A DNA stretch of 64,000 nucleotides from Marinobacterium_A aestuariivivens (GCF_042661465.1 NZ_JBHSWE010000001.1:496001-560000); one strand, 5' to 3'. Shown: positions 7,620 to 17,181, counted from the first letter of the stretch. Program-made: numbers and translations. The notes: generated from the sequence alone by a model not told the origin.

Positions 7620-9335
7620 TCAGAGATCGATCGCAACTTTGGTGGCGATGGCGATCTGGTAGATGATCTGCGAGAGGCTGGTCGCCAGCTGCAGGTTCTT
7701 GGTCGGGACCATCGGCAGCACCAGGATTTCGTCGCCCGGGCGCAGCGCGACGTCGTCGGCGTTGCGGACTTCGCCGTTCTGGCGCACGACCAGGATATGG
7801 TCGTCGTCGGCATGCTGGGTGAAGCCGCCGGCGCCTTCGATATAGTCCTTGACCGAGACACCCGGGGTATAGACCACGGACTGGGGCACCAGCACCTCGC
7901 CGCTGATCAGCAGGGAGTCGCTGTATTCCGGCAGGGTGATGACGTCGCCGTCCTGCAGGCGGATATCGGTGATGCGGTCGTTGTGGGCGACGACCAGTCG
8001 GCCGCTCGGCTCGACCTGGGAGGCGCGTTCGACGAACTGGCTGATCAGCTCGGCTTCACGGACGCGGATCTCGGCTTCCTGCGGCGTCGCGGATGAAGCC
8101 CCCAGGTAGGTGGTCTCGAGGCGGCGCAGGCTTTCGTCCAGCGACTGCTGCTGGCGCTCGGCGACGCTGAGGCGGCGCAGCGAGATGCTGCGCACGTCGG
8201 TCAGCTCGCGCGGCACGGCGACATTGTCCAGCAGGTCGTGCAGCCGGGTGTTCTTCGGCACGGCGTAACGGGACGGACCGTAGTAGCTGCCCTCGAGCTG
8301 CACGACGATGGTCTCGTCGCGCATATCGGCGCTGAACAGCACTTCGTCGCCGTCCTGCAGTGTCTGTGCACCGAACTCGGCGGTGGTGTAGTAGAGCGAT
8401 ACCGGGCCGTCGGTGCGACTGCCGCGCAGCAGTACGTGGGTCACGTCCGGTTTCAGCCGGGCCAGCCCCAGCAGCGAGTTGCCATTGAGGCTGTCCGGTG
8501 ACAGTTCGTAACGGTAGTCGCGCTCGACATCGCCGGTGACGGTCACCGCCGGTCCGCGCTCGGCCACGACGATGGTATCGCCGTCGCGGAACTGCGGCCT
8601 TGCCAGATCACCGTTGAGCAGGAAGTCGTAGAGGTCGGCGCGGGCGATGACCTTGTTGTTGCGCAGCACCTCGATCTGGCGGTAGCTGCCCAGCTGGTCG
8701 TCGATGCCGCCGGCCTGATCGAGGAAGTAGAGCAGCGAGTCGCTAGGCGTGCCGGCATAGCGGCCGGGGTTCTCGACGTAGCCGGTGACGAAGACGGCGA
8801 CCGGCTGGACGCCCTGCAGGTTGGTGTAGACCTGGACGTTCTCCGGATAGACAGAGCGTACCGCCGAGGTGACCCGGCTGTTGAGTTCGCCGTTGGTCAG
8901 GCCCTGGACCTTGATCGGGCCGATCGCCGGGATGAAGACATTGCCCTGGGCGTCGACCGGCAGCACACGCTCGATCTCGACCGCGCCCCAGACCCGCAGG
9001 GTGATCTGGTCGCCCGGTACCAGCTTGTAATCCGGATTGAGGCCGTCGGCCCGCACGCCGCGGAAGCCGCCGGTGAACAGGTGGGCGCCGAAGGGACGCA
9101 GCTCGTCACCCGCAACGGGCCCACGCAGCTGGGACGGATCGGCATAGGTGCCGGTACGCCAGTTGGTACCGGCCTGCTCCTCTATTTCCTTTTTCTCGGG
9201 CACCGCTTCGGCCTGCTGATAGGTCGGCAGGATCGAGGCCTCGATGCCGATGGCGCTCGCGCTTTGGGCGCCGAGACCCAGGGCCGCCGCCAGCAGTGGC
9301 GCGCCAAGGGCTTTAAGATTAAATACTGATCTCAT
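7620..9335 (-). CDS. kpsD: Capsule polysaccharide export periplasmic/outer-membrane protein (KpsD type)
   Basis: 571 aa, close to E. coli KpsD. A signal peptide ends near SASA-IG at residue ~28 with no lipobox cysteine, as in KpsD and unlike Wza. The polysaccharide export domain starts at DYKLVPGDQITLRVWGAVEIE (about 103-125). Several SLBB-type ligand-binding segments follow (VFVTGYVENPGRYAG, VTVTGDVERDYRY, LLISGEVLVPQSVVY), and the end contains RPGDEILVLPMV. It would pass the polymer from the KpsMTE exporter to the surface. Confidence 0.93.
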   Translation of the reverse strand: MRSVFNLKALGAPLLAAALGLGAQSASAIGIEASILPTYQQAEAVPEKKEIEEQAGTNWRTGTYADPSQLRGPVAGDELRPFGAHLFTGGFRGVRADGLNPDYKLVPGDQITLRVWGAVEIERVLPVDAQGNVFIPAIGPIKVQGLTNGELNSRVTSAVRSVYPENVQVYTNLQGVQPVAVFVTGYVENPGRYAGTPSDSLLYFLDQAGGIDDQLGSYRQIEVLRNNKVIARADLYDFLLNGDLARPQFRDGDTIVVAERGPAVTVTGDVERDYRYELSPDSLNGNSLLGLARLKPDVTHVLLRGSRTDGPVSLYYTTAEFGAQTLQDGDEVLFSADMRDETIVVQLEGSYYGPSRYAVPKNTRLHDLLDNVAVPRELTDVRSISLRRLSVAERQQQSLDESLRRLETTYLGASSATPQEAEIRVREAELISQFVERASQVEPSGRLVVAHNDRITDIRLQDGDVITLPEYSDSLLISGEVLVPQSVVYTPGVSVKDYIEGAGGFTQHADDDHILVVRQNGEVRNADDVALRPGDEILVLPMVPTKNLQLATSLSQIIYQIAIATKVAIDL

Positions 9336-9454
9336 ATTTGGATTTCCTAGATCACGGATGGCGGTTACGCCCCCGATCTTCGTCGCTTGACGGTTAAGCG
9401 TTCGGGTAGCTTCGACACGGCCCGCGGCAGGTGGACATCAATTCTATGGCTTCG

Positions 9455-9841
9455 TTACCGAAGTGCCCGCACCGCGACCCACTGGCCGCTTCCGCCTTCG
9501 CAGGCGAGCCAGCGTGCAGGCGCCTCGTCGGTCATCTTGCTGACCACCAGTTCACGGCAGTAGCGGCCGCTGGCGGCATAATAGGGAGACTGTGCCGTCA
9601 CTTCGACATTGTCACCCCAGTAGCTGCTGGCGAAGAAGCGGGTCGACTGGGCCGCGCCCTGTGCCAGGAACTCCGAAACCTCGGAAGACAGGGCCTCGCC
9701 CTTGGTAACCAGCGGCTCGCCGCCGACATAGGAAGAGGCATCATAGGCTCCCCGGGGCTGGGAGCTGCTGCAGCCGGCGACCGCGATGGCGGTCAGCAGG
9801 CCCAGGGCCACGCGGGCCAATCTGTTGGATTTTCGATACAT
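9455..9841 (-). CDS. Small lipoprotein in the capsule operon
   Basis: 128 aa. An N-terminal helix runs into the lipobox VAGC (Cys at about 23), so an envelope lipoprotein is expected. The C-terminal half has the pattern RYCREL..WLACEGGSGQWVAVR, which resembles the end of the 17-kDa surface-antigen family, but I cannot confirm family membership. It lies between the SIS-like gene and kpsD on the same strand and presumably belongs to the RfaH-dependent operon. Its role in export is unknown. Confidence 0.75.
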   Translation of the reverse strand: MYRKSNRLARVALGLLTAIAVAGCSSSQPRGAYDASSYVGGEPLVTKGEALSSEVSEFLAQGAAQSTRFFASSYWGDNVEVTAQSPYYAASGRYCRELVVSKMTDEAPARWLACEGGSGQWVAVRALR

Positions 9842-9862
9842 CGGTTACAGAAACCCCTCGAT

Positions 9863-10423
9863 TCAAATTTCGGGTGCAGCCCGGCGGCCTTGCCGGCCGA
9901 GCGCGGCAATCAGCGCATCGCCAAGCGCAATGAACGCCAGCTCGCTGACCGCGGAAAACAGATAGTCAGGGCAGCCGCTGCGATCGATACAGACCGGCAG
10001 CTGTACCCGGGTACAGGTCGTGAACGACTCTTCCTCACCACCGAGTATGACGATGGGGCCTTCGAATCGCGCCAGGGCCGCCAGCCAATGAGCCGGCTCC
10101 GGGTCGACCAGCAGAAGCAGATCCTGCTCGCACAGATGACCAGCCAGTTCATCCGGCGCAGGTCCTGCAACAGGACGAGCATCGAAGCCCGAGGCCTCGA
10201 GTGCGGCGGCAATGGCAACACCGGCACGGGCCAGGCTTTCGGGCACGGCGACCACAACCTGCCCGGTGCAGGCGTCCAAAAGACGTGCGGCCCCGGCGAA
10301 ATTGTCGCCGATCGAGCCGGAAAGCCGATCGATGAGCCGGGCCTGTTCTTTCAGGCTCGCGTGGGCACGCTGCAGCATCTCACCGCCGGCGTTCATCAAT
10401 GCAGATATGGATAGCTCGGACAT
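9863..10423 (-). CDS. SIS-like protein, first gene of the capsule operon
   Basis: 186 aa. The middle (GQVVVAVPESLARAGVAIAAALEASGF) and the end (LAFIALGDALIAAL) resemble the sugar-isomerase (SIS) fold and the ALGDALA segment of KpsF-type arabinose-5-phosphate isomerases. The Ser/Thr-rich phosphate loop expected in an active enzyme is not evident and there are no CBS domains. It could be a divergent KpsF or a regulatory relative. It opens the operon about 250 nt downstream of the ops element. ATG at 10423 is preceded by a GAGAGCGGG stretch. Confidence 0.6.
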   Translation of the reverse strand: MSELSISALMNAGGEMLQRAHASLKEQARLIDRLSGSIGDNFAGAARLLDACTGQVVVAVPESLARAGVAIAAALEASGFDARPVAGPAPDELAGHLCEQDLLLLVDPEPAHWLAALARFEGPIVILGGEEESFTTCTRVQLPVCIDRSGCPDYLFSAVSELAFIALGDALIAALGRQGRRAAPEI

Positions 10424-10673
10424 CCCGCTCTCTTTTCAAAGACCTCGTTCGAGTCCATGACAGGACAGGAATGGCCTATATTGTTCCAAACGACTTCCCG
10501 AAAAGCCCTCAATCATGCGTTCAGAGCGCGGCCGGGAGCACGGGCCCGGTCGGCGCCGAGCAGGGAGTTTACTACCCTGCCGCGGGGGCTCACAAGGTAT
10601 GGGCTTGGCGGAGCGAGCGTCCGCCACGTCGTGCCAAAGCATTCGCGGCGAGGCGCCACTCCCACAGTTCAGA

Positions 10674-10685
10674 CACGCTACCGCC
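10674..10685 (-). promoter_or_regulatory. ops / JUMPstart element (RfaH recruitment site)
   Basis: The minus strand reads GGCGGTAGCGTG, an exact match to the 12-base ops core of JUMPstart leaders. It sits about 250 nt upstream of the first capsule-operon codon and points into the operon. In enterobacteria, RNA polymerase pauses here and loads RfaH, which suppresses termination in long polysaccharide operons. Position, orientation and target genes all agree; the RfaH gene itself is not in this window. Confidence 0.88.
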
Positions 10686-11052
10686 CGAAGGTTGTTCGTC
10701 GGGCAATCCTCAACACCCCGGGTGCAATTTGTTGGTTCTCGGGCCCGCACTGGTTACTTTTCGTACGGGCGCCCGAAAAAAGCTCTCAATGATTCCAGAC
10801 TTTGGCCCTACTGGCCATAGGAGATTTTCCTAAGAGCTCTCTATAGCTGTTATGCCAAGAGCCAAACGGAAAATTCGGAAAGAACCATATCCGGATTTAC
10901 CAAGGCAAGATGCGCGCCAATGGAAACGGCCGAAATATTACCGTTTGAAGATGACAGGAAGGTGTCTGGGTGACGGGTGAATCGTAGGGTGCTGGTTATC
11001 GCCATGGATGGCGGAAGGCCGCCCCGCGTGAATCCGAACGCGGCCCGCCTGT

Positions 11053-11069
11053 CAATGCAGGAGCAATTG
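11053..11069. repeat. Hairpin with GCAGGAGC loop, variant stem 1
   Basis: CAAT / ATTG stem enclosing GCAGGAGCA. It belongs to a hairpin set whose loop is constant and whose stems differ (see 17742, 23316, 47771 and the finding). Confidence 0.55.
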
Positions 11070-11153
11070 CCAGAGAAGCGAAGCGCACCGGGACAGGTTA
11101 TTTGCCCACAAAGTGGGCTCCCACAGTGGGCACCGAGGCCATTAACCCGCCGT

Positions 11154-11260
11154 AGGAGCCCGGCCCCCGGGCGAATACCGTTGACATCGAGGCTATTCAC
11201 CCACCGTAGGAGCCCGGCCCCCGGGCGAATTCAGTTGGCATTGAGATTATTCGCCCACAG
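11154..11260. repeat. Two adjacent copies of a CGTAGGAGCCC palindromic repeat
   Basis: CGTAGGAGCCCGGCCCCCGG followed by GCGAAT occurs twice about 54 bases apart. Right-hand motifs (ATTCGCCCACAGAGTGGG) follow. It belongs to the same broad family as the elements at 33217 and 58623. Confidence 0.7.
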
Positions 11261-11298
11261 AGTGGGCCCAAAACAGTGGACTCCCACAAAAAATATGC

Positions 11299-12267
11299 TC
11301 AGGAGTCAGGCGCAGGCGCCAGACGCAGGCCGAGGGCCCCGTACTCCGGAGTCTCCCCTTCCAGTACCAGGGTGCCGTCGAGACGGCGGCTGAACAGCCT
11401 GACCCGCTCTTCAGGCTGGCCGTCGCGGTGCAGCAGGTGCAGCATCAGTTTGCCGCTCGGCAGCCAGCGCCAGACGCCTTCGCGGACCACCTGCGGCTGA
11501 TCGTCGTGAAAATTCTCCTGCATCTTCGCCGAACCGTCACTTTCCAGCGACAGACCGATGGTGCGCACCGGCCCCTGCTCGGTCACCAGCTCGCTGAAAT
11601 ACTGCCCGGGCAGTGAACGCCTCGCCAGGTCACCGAAGCGTGCGCAGCCACGATAGACCTGGTCATCGAGCTTCATCACGGCGCGTATGCCATACCAGAC
11701 ACCGGTCCGGTCCTCGCATTCCCCGTCGACCAGCCCCAGCTCCACACGATGCTCCTGCCGACCGCCCCTGAGTGTCCCCTTCCACTCGCGGTCGTAACGC
11801 CCCCAGGGCGACTGCTCCTCGACCCGGAAGCGCAACCTGAGCAGCTGCGTCTGATCCCGCACCTCCAGAAGCCCGGCGGCCAGGTCCGCATCCCAGTCCG
11901 GGTCGGAGCCCGCCACCCTGAGCTCGATACCGTCGAGCTCCGCCCGGCAGGCGCGGGCGTCGCCACCGACCAACAGCAGGCGGACGACCTCCCCCGCCGG
12001 CGTTGCTTCCAGCTCGGTGTAAACCGGCAACCCCGGCAATGCCGCCTGCTCGCGGTAACGGCGCTGGAGCCGCCCATCCGTATCCTTTAGCATGAGCTCC
12101 TGCCGGGAATAGCAGGGCCTTAACAACCAGCCGTCACCCTTCGACACAAGCTCGCCGCGATAAAAGACCCCGCTGTCCGGTGCGACGGGGGCCTGCAATG
12201 TGCCACAGCCGTAGAACAGGGGCAGCAAGATTGTGTATAAAATCAATTGCTTGTTTAAAACACTCAT
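11299..12267 (-). CDS. Two-part envelope lipoprotein of unknown function
   Basis: About 322 aa from the ATG at 12267; an in-frame ATG at 12282 also exists. A hydrophobic stretch leads to the lipobox FYGC. The N-terminal half (about 20-200) includes paired cysteines (RPCYSRQ, RACRAE). The C-terminal half has a CARFGDLARRSLPGQYFSEL segment, then YGALGLRLAP. The overall plan recalls predicted NlpE-like or COG3650-type lipoproteins, but the match is weak. Divergent from the tetR-type gene across a 70-bp spacer, so the regulator might control it. Confidence 0.65.
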   Translation of the reverse strand: MSVLNKQLILYTILLPLFYGCGTLQAPVAPDSGVFYRGELVSKGDGWLLRPCYSRQELMLKDTDGRLQRRYREQAALPGLPVYTELEATPAGEVVRLLLVGGDARACRAELDGIELRVAGSDPDWDADLAAGLLEVRDQTQLLRLRFRVEEQSPWGRYDREWKGTLRGGRQEHRVELGLVDGECEDRTGVWYGIRAVMKLDDQVYRGCARFGDLARRSLPGQYFSELVTEQGPVRTIGLSLESDGSAKMQENFHDDQPQVVREGVWRWLPSGKLMLHLLHRDGQPEERVRLFSRRLDGTLVLEGETPEYGALGLRLAPAPDS

Positions 12268-12336
12268 CTTATAAAGACACATCTCAACCGAATATTTATA
12301 TAATCGACGCGCACCCGGGAAATCAAGGATACATCA

Positions 12337-12951
12337 ATGGCCAGACCAGCAGAATTTGATCGCACCGAGGTGTTGGACGCGGCCCTCTCGGTATTCTGGC
12401 GCTGCGGCTACCACGCCACCTCGGTCAGCGCTCTGGTCAGTGCCACCGGCCTCAAGCCCGGTTCACTCTACGGTGCCTTCAAGAGCAAACGCGAGCTCTT
12501 TCTCGAAGTGATCGATCTCTATGCCGATCGCCAGTTGCACTGGGTACAGCATTGTCTCGGCGCCACCATTCCGCCACTGCTGGCGATTCACCGCTTTTTT
12601 GTCGAGTTCCGCACCAAGCTGATACTCGAAGTCGACGGGCGTGGCGGCCTGATGGCCAAGACACTGCTCGAGCTCGGCCCCCAGGACGACGATATACGCC
12701 GCCACCTGTGTTCCCGCCTTTCGCTGATGGAACAGGAGTTCGCGAATGCCCTCGAGCGCGCCCAGCTGCTGGGCGACCTGCCCGCGACGGCCAGTCCGGC
12801 GGATCAGGCGGCTTTCATCATGAGCAATGTTTCGGGACTTTGTGTGCTCAACAGCCGCAAGGTCCAGGTGGACCGGTACGACAGCGTGATTCGCCAGATG
12901 CTGCTAGCGCTGGCACCGGAGTACGACTGGCCGGCGCTGGATACCCCCTGA
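12337..12951 (+). CDS. TetR/AcrR-family transcriptional regulator
   Basis: 204 aa. The N-terminal helix-turn-helix is clear: FDRTEVLDAALSVFWRCGYHATSVSALVSATGLKPGSLYGAFKSKRELFLEVI (positions 8-60, broken here only by quoting). The rest is an all-helical ligand-binding and dimer domain of normal length. No target is evident beyond the divergent lipoprotein gene 70 bp away and the promoter between them. Confidence 0.9.
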   Translation: MARPAEFDRTEVLDAALSVFWRCGYHATSVSALVSATGLKPGSLYGAFKSKRELFLEVIDLYADRQLHWVQHCLGATIPPLLAIHRFFVEFRTKLILEVDGRGGLMAKTLLELGPQDDDIRRHLCSRLSLMEQEFANALERAQLLGDLPATASPADQAAFIMSNVSGLCVLNSRKVQVDRYDSVIRQMLLALAPEYDWPALDTP

Positions 12952-13132
12952 GGCTGCGACGGCCTGCATATCGACTGCCGGATCCAGGGCATCGGGTCGG
13001 AGTTTCGCACGCCGGCCAGCCCGATGCGGGCGAACGGAAGCCAGCGGGGAAGAATTATGCGGCCCGATCATCGACGAACCGCGGACCCGCTGCTATTGGT
13101 TAAGGGGCCATTCCCAAACGAGAGGAAGCCCC

Positions 13133-13338
13133 ATGTCCGACCATGTTTACAAGCTCATAGAGGTCGCCGGCTCGTCAGCCGTCGGCTACGACGACGCCGT
13201 ACAGAAAGCCGTGACCAAGGCTGCCGCCTCCTGGACCATCTCGACTGGTTCGAGGTCAAGGAGATGCGCGGTCACATCCGCGACGGCAAGATCGCCCATT
13301 ACCAGGTGGTGGTGAAGATCGGCTTCCGGCTGGATTGA
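13133..13338 (+). CDS. Dodecin flavoprotein (apparent frameshift)
   Basis: Small flavin-storing dodecameric protein of ~68 aa. The N-terminus MSDHVYKLIEVAGSS and C-terminus DHLDWFEVKEMRGHIRDG then VVVKIGFRLD match dodecin throughout, but lie in two frames. One missing C at about 13230-13231 (GCCTCCTGGAC instead of GCCTCCCTGGAC) explains the break. An AGAGGAAG ribosome site precedes the ATG. Single gene between tetR and a repeat-rich spacer. Confidence 0.9.
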
Positions 13339-13629
13339 TTGACGGGTTACGCCTAAGTGTTCGGTGCGCATCGCTTCGCTCAGCAGCACCCTACGTGGCC
13401 GGACAGCCTGTAGGGTGCCGGTAAGCGAAGCGCACCGCACCGCCTGCCCCCGTCACCCGTAACACATCACCCTCCCTGCCCTTTGGTCAAAAAATAGCTA
13501 TAATGGCGCGCCGTCGCTGTCTGACGACAGAAGCGTGCCGGAGGAAGCCGGCATGCCGCTCGGGACGGCTGGAAATAACAACAAGAAAAGCGGCCGCAAT
13601 CGGCCTCGACAAAACAGGGATAGGTTCAG
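13339..13629 (+). promoter_or_regulatory. Repeat-rich spacer and structured 5' leader of the binding-protein gene
   Basis: The first ~120 bases hold a GTAGGGTGC..AAGCGAAGCGCACCGC-type repeat and GTCACCCGTAACAC. A TATAAT (13499-13504) has no good -35. If used, it would leave a leader of ~120 nt containing two short perfect hairpins: CTGTC-TGAC-GACAG at 13518-13531 and TGCCGG-AGGAAG-CCGGCA near 13536-13553. I do not recognise a known riboswitch here. Confidence 0.4.
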
Positions 13630-14786
13630 ATGTCCATACGCGAATTACTCCGCCTGGGCGCGATCGTGGCCGTTTTGCTGGCAACTTCGGTGCCGGCCCG
13701 GGCGATGAGCGTGACCTTTATCAACCCCGGAAAACAGGGCGAGGTTTTCTGGGATATGGTGACCCGGACCATGGAAGCGGCGGCCCGGGACCTCGACATC
13801 GAGCTCGATGTGATCTACGCCGAACGCAACCGGGTGCAGATGCGGACCCTGGGCCTGGAGCATATCGCCCGGCACCGGCCCGACTACCTGGTGCTGGTCA
13901 ATGAGGAGCAGGCGGCCGAAGAGCTGGTCGCGGCGGCCGATGCCGCCGGCATCCGTACACTGATGCTGCTCAACAGTTTCACCGACGAGCAGCGCGGCCG
14001 GGTCGGCGAGCCCCGCGGCCGGCTGAAACACTGGCTCGGCTCCCTGACGCCGGACAATGCCAGTGCCGGGCGGCGCATGATGAAGGCGTTGCAGCACTGC
14101 GCGCAGGAACGCGGACTGCCCGCGCCCCGGCACCTGCTGGCCATTGGCGGCGACAGGGTCACGCCGGCCTCGCTCGACCGCAACGCGGGCATGCTCGCCG
14201 AGCTCGAGCGCCAGCCCGATACGGTGCTGGATCGCTTTCTCTACGCCAACTGGAATCAGACCGACGCCCGCGAGGCCACCGCCCAGTATCTGCAGTGGGC
14301 ACAGCGCAACCAGATCCGCCCGGCCCTGATCTGGGCGGCCAACGATCCCATCGCCGCCGGCGCCATCGACGCGCTCGAGGCGGCGGGGCTGTCCGCCACC
14401 GAGGATATCTGCGTCGTCGGCCTGAACTGGTCGCAACAGGGCCTGACCCTGTTGCAGCAGGGCAAGCTGCAGCTGACCGATGGCGGCCACTTTCTCGCCG
14501 GCGGCTGGGCCCTGGTACTGCTGCGCGACTATGACCGCGGCCTGGACTTCTACACGCCGGACAATGGCGGCCAGCTGCGCTTCGCGATGCAGAGCATCGA
14601 GCCTGCAACCTGGCGCCCTACCTCGAGCACTTCGGCGACGGCGACTGGGACCGCATCGATTATCGTCAACTGCTGCGCACCTCCGCGGACGGCGCCCCCT
14701 ACGACTTTTCACTGGCCCGGCTGCTGCGCAGCCTCGAGCGCCCGCGCCGCAACGGCGACACCGGTCGGCAGGCATTGCAGCCATGA
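13630..14786 (+). CDS. Periplasmic sugar-binding-type receptor (apparent frameshift)
   Basis: About 385 aa after repair. A signal peptide ends at PARA-MSVTF. The body is a type-1 periplasmic binding fold related to RbsB/LuxP-type proteins: VTFINPGKQGEVFWDMV at the start, YLVLVNEEQAAEELVAAADAAGIRT, a glutamine-rich hinge, and ALIWAANDPIAAGAIDALEAAG. The frame breaks near 14601 (GAGCCTGC; one more G gives EACNLAPYLEHFGDGDWDRID) and ends at TGA 14784-14786. No ABC ATPase or permease gene is adjacent. The stop overlaps the next gene's ATG, so it probably serves as the sensory partner of the GGDEF-EAL protein. Confidence 0.82.
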
Positions 14787-17146
14787 TTCGCAAACGTCAC
14801 TCGATTCGCTTCAAGTTCCTCTACATCATGCTCTGCGGCATGCTGGCCGCACTGCTGCTGTCGCTCAGTTACTCGCTCTACATCAGTGCCCGGCACTCCG
14901 CTCTGGAGTCGGCCGAAAAGCAGAAGGTCGTCGGTGCCTATGCCCGCCTGCTCGCCGAACCGGTGTGGAACTTCGACAACGATGCGATCGCCGCCATACA
15001 GCGGGCACTGATGACCGATTCCGACATGCTGCGCGTTGAAGTGCTCGACGAAGGCCTGCATCCCGTTGCCGACCGCCATTCGCCACTGTGGGAGGAGATC
15101 GCCGATACCCGCGTCATCGAGCAGCCGATTCTCTATCGCAATGCCCATATCGAGCAGCAGGCCGGACTGCTGCGTGTAACGGTCGGCCAGACCCGGCTCT
15201 ACAATTCCATCCGCCAGCAGATCGAGGAGATCAGCATCCTGCTGTTCTCCCTGGTTCTGGCGGTGCTGATCTGCACCTGGATCATTCAGACCCGGGTCAT
15301 CGGCCGCCCGCTGAACCGGCTGCTCGAGACCATCATCACGTCAAGGGAGCGCCCTTTTCAGCGTCTGCACTGGCCGATTCCGGACGAGTTCGGCCGCATC
15401 AGTGCCGCCTTCAACCGGATGCAGGACAACCTGGAACAGCAGCACCGGGCCCTGGCCGAGAGCGAGCTGCGCTTTCGCTCCCTCTACAATCGCACACCCG
15501 CGCTGCTGCTGATCCTGTCCCGCGACGGCACCATTATCGACACCAGCGACCACCTGCTGGAGTTCCTCGGCTTCAACCGCAACGACCTGATCGGCACCCC
15601 CTGGCACAACTGATGACCCGGGATTCCCTCCAGCAGCATGGCGACCGGGTGACGCGGATGCTGGCCGAGATCGGCGAGCTGAGCAACCTGCCGCTGCAGA
15701 TCCGCTGCGCGCGCCAACAGCCGATTGAAGTGCTGCTGCGTGCCACCCTGCAGGACGACCAGCAGATCCTCGCGGTGATGACCGATATCACCCGGCTGAA
15801 GCAGGCACAGCAGCAAATCGACCATCAGGCCAATTTCGACCCCCTGACCGGACTGCCCAACCGCCACCGCTTCCGCCAGACCCTGGAACAGCTGATGGCC
15901 CGGCCGGATCCGGCACTGGCGCTGCTGTTCCTCGACCTCGACCACTTCAAGTGCGTCAACGATATCTTCGGCCACAGCACCGGCGACCAGTTGCTGATCG
16001 AAGCCAGCGAGCGCATCCGGGAAAGCCTGAGACCCCAGGATATGCTGGCGCGCCTGGGGGCGACGAATTCGCGCTGATCCTCGAGCGGGTGCATCAGGGT
16101 GACGCGGCCGAAGAGGTGGCACGACGGGTGCTGTCCCGGCTGGTGCGTCCCTTCCACCTCCAGGACAGCGAGATTTTCGTCTCCTGCTCGATCGGCATCG
16201 CCCTGGCGCCGCGCGATGCCGACACGCCGGAGCAGCTGCTGCAAAACGCCGATATCGCCATGTACCGCGCCAAGGAGGGCGGCCGCAACCGCTACCAGCT
16301 GTTTTTGCCGGAGCATCAGCAGGCCGCCCGCCACCGGCTGTCGATGGAACAGCTGCTGCACCATGCGCTCGATGACGATCTGCTCGAACTGCACTATCAG
16401 CCGATCATGCGACTGGAGGACAGGGGACTCGCCGGGGTCGAGGCACTGCTGCGACTGCGCCACCCCGAACGCGGCCTGCTGCCGCCCGCCGAATTCATTG
16501 CACTGGCCGAGGAGACCGGCCTGATCGTACAGCTCGGCGCCGGGCACTGCACCAGGCGATCGAGCAGTTCGCCGCTTGGCAGGGCCAGCCGGGCGCGCCC
16601 GGCTTCGTGTCGGTCAACGTCTCGACCCGCCAGTTCCAGTCCCGTCAGTTTCTGCCGTCGGTCCGCTATGCCCTCGAGCGACACGGAATCGCCGGCCACT
16701 GCCTGACACTGGAAATCACCGAAAGCCTGCTGATGCACGACAACCAGAACAACCTGCGCATCATGCAGACCCTCGCCGAACTCGGCTGCCGCATCGCGAT
16801 CGACGATTTCGGCACCGGCTACTCCGCCCTCAGCTATCTGCAGAAATTCCCGCTCAGCGTGCTGAAGATCGACCGCAGCTTTACCCGTGACTGCGCCACC
16901 ACCGGACCGCACCGGGGCCTGATCGAGGCGATCATCAACATGAGCCGCAGCCTCGGCCTCGAGGTGGTGACCGAAGGCATCGAAACGCCGGACCAGCTCG
17001 AATACCTTTGTCGCCACAGCGAACTCCAGGGCCAGGGCTACTACTTCAGCGAACCGCTGAGTGGAGACGCCTTCGGCAGCCGTTTTCTGGGCGCCCCACG
17101 TCGGCATTCAGATACGATCCAAGTAGCTGTTTTTGAAGAAGAATAA
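14783..17146 (+). CDS. Membrane HAMP-PAS-GGDEF-EAL c-di-GMP enzyme (three apparent frameshifts)
   Basis: About 788 aa once three single-base gaps are repaired (near 15606, at G5 16056-16060, near 16541). N-terminal membrane helix (FLYIMLCGMLAALLLSL), periplasmic region of ~130 aa, second helix (ILLFSLVLAVLICTWI), HAMP, a PAS-like domain (LFRSLYNRTPALLLILSRDG region), then GGDEF and EAL. The cyclase has GGDEF with the inhibitory RxxD motif (RPQD) just upstream. The phosphodiesterase keeps EALLR and DDFGTGYSALSYL then LKIDRSF. Both domains look catalytically competent. ATGA overlap with the binding-protein gene suggests periplasmic ligand sensing controls c-di-GMP. Confidence 0.88.
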
Positions 17147-17163
17147 ACGTCCCCACCCAACAC

Positions 17164-17181
17164 TGTCTCGATTTCGCAACA
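17164..17181 (+). promoter_or_regulatory. Candidate GlrR-type upstream site (7 of 8)
   Basis: TGTC-N10-AACA, one base off the E. coli GlrR consensus TGTC-N10-GACA. It lies about 115 bp upstream of the -24/-12 element at 17279, the usual distance for an enhancer-binding protein. Confidence 0.4.

Larger units (their letters stand above)
10424..11298. other. Gene-free leader and repeat region upstream of the capsule operon
   Basis: About 875 bases with no convincing gene. On the minus strand it holds the untranslated capsule leader with the ops element. Several palindromic repeats follow: a TTCGCGGCGAGGCGCC half-element near 10640-10667, a CCATGGATGGCGG..AGGCCGCCC composite with a GCAGGAGC-loop hairpin near 11000-11070, and two copies of a CGTAGGAGCCCGGCCCCCGG element near 11154 and 11208. 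An AT-richer stretch near 10790-10960 is the likely place for the capsule promoter, but no clear -35/-10 pair stands out. Confidence 0.6.

Noticed and set aside
10844..10859. TAGCTGTTATGCCAAG on the plus strand, similar to the 5' part of the JUMPstart sequence
   Set aside because: It points away from the capsule genes and no GGCGGTAG follows it on that strand. The true ops element is at 10674-10685 on the minus strand.
13505..13629. c-di-GMP (GEMM) riboswitch before the binding-protein gene
   Set aside because: The hairpins do not fit the conserved GEMM core or tetraloop-receptor layout as far as I can see by eye.
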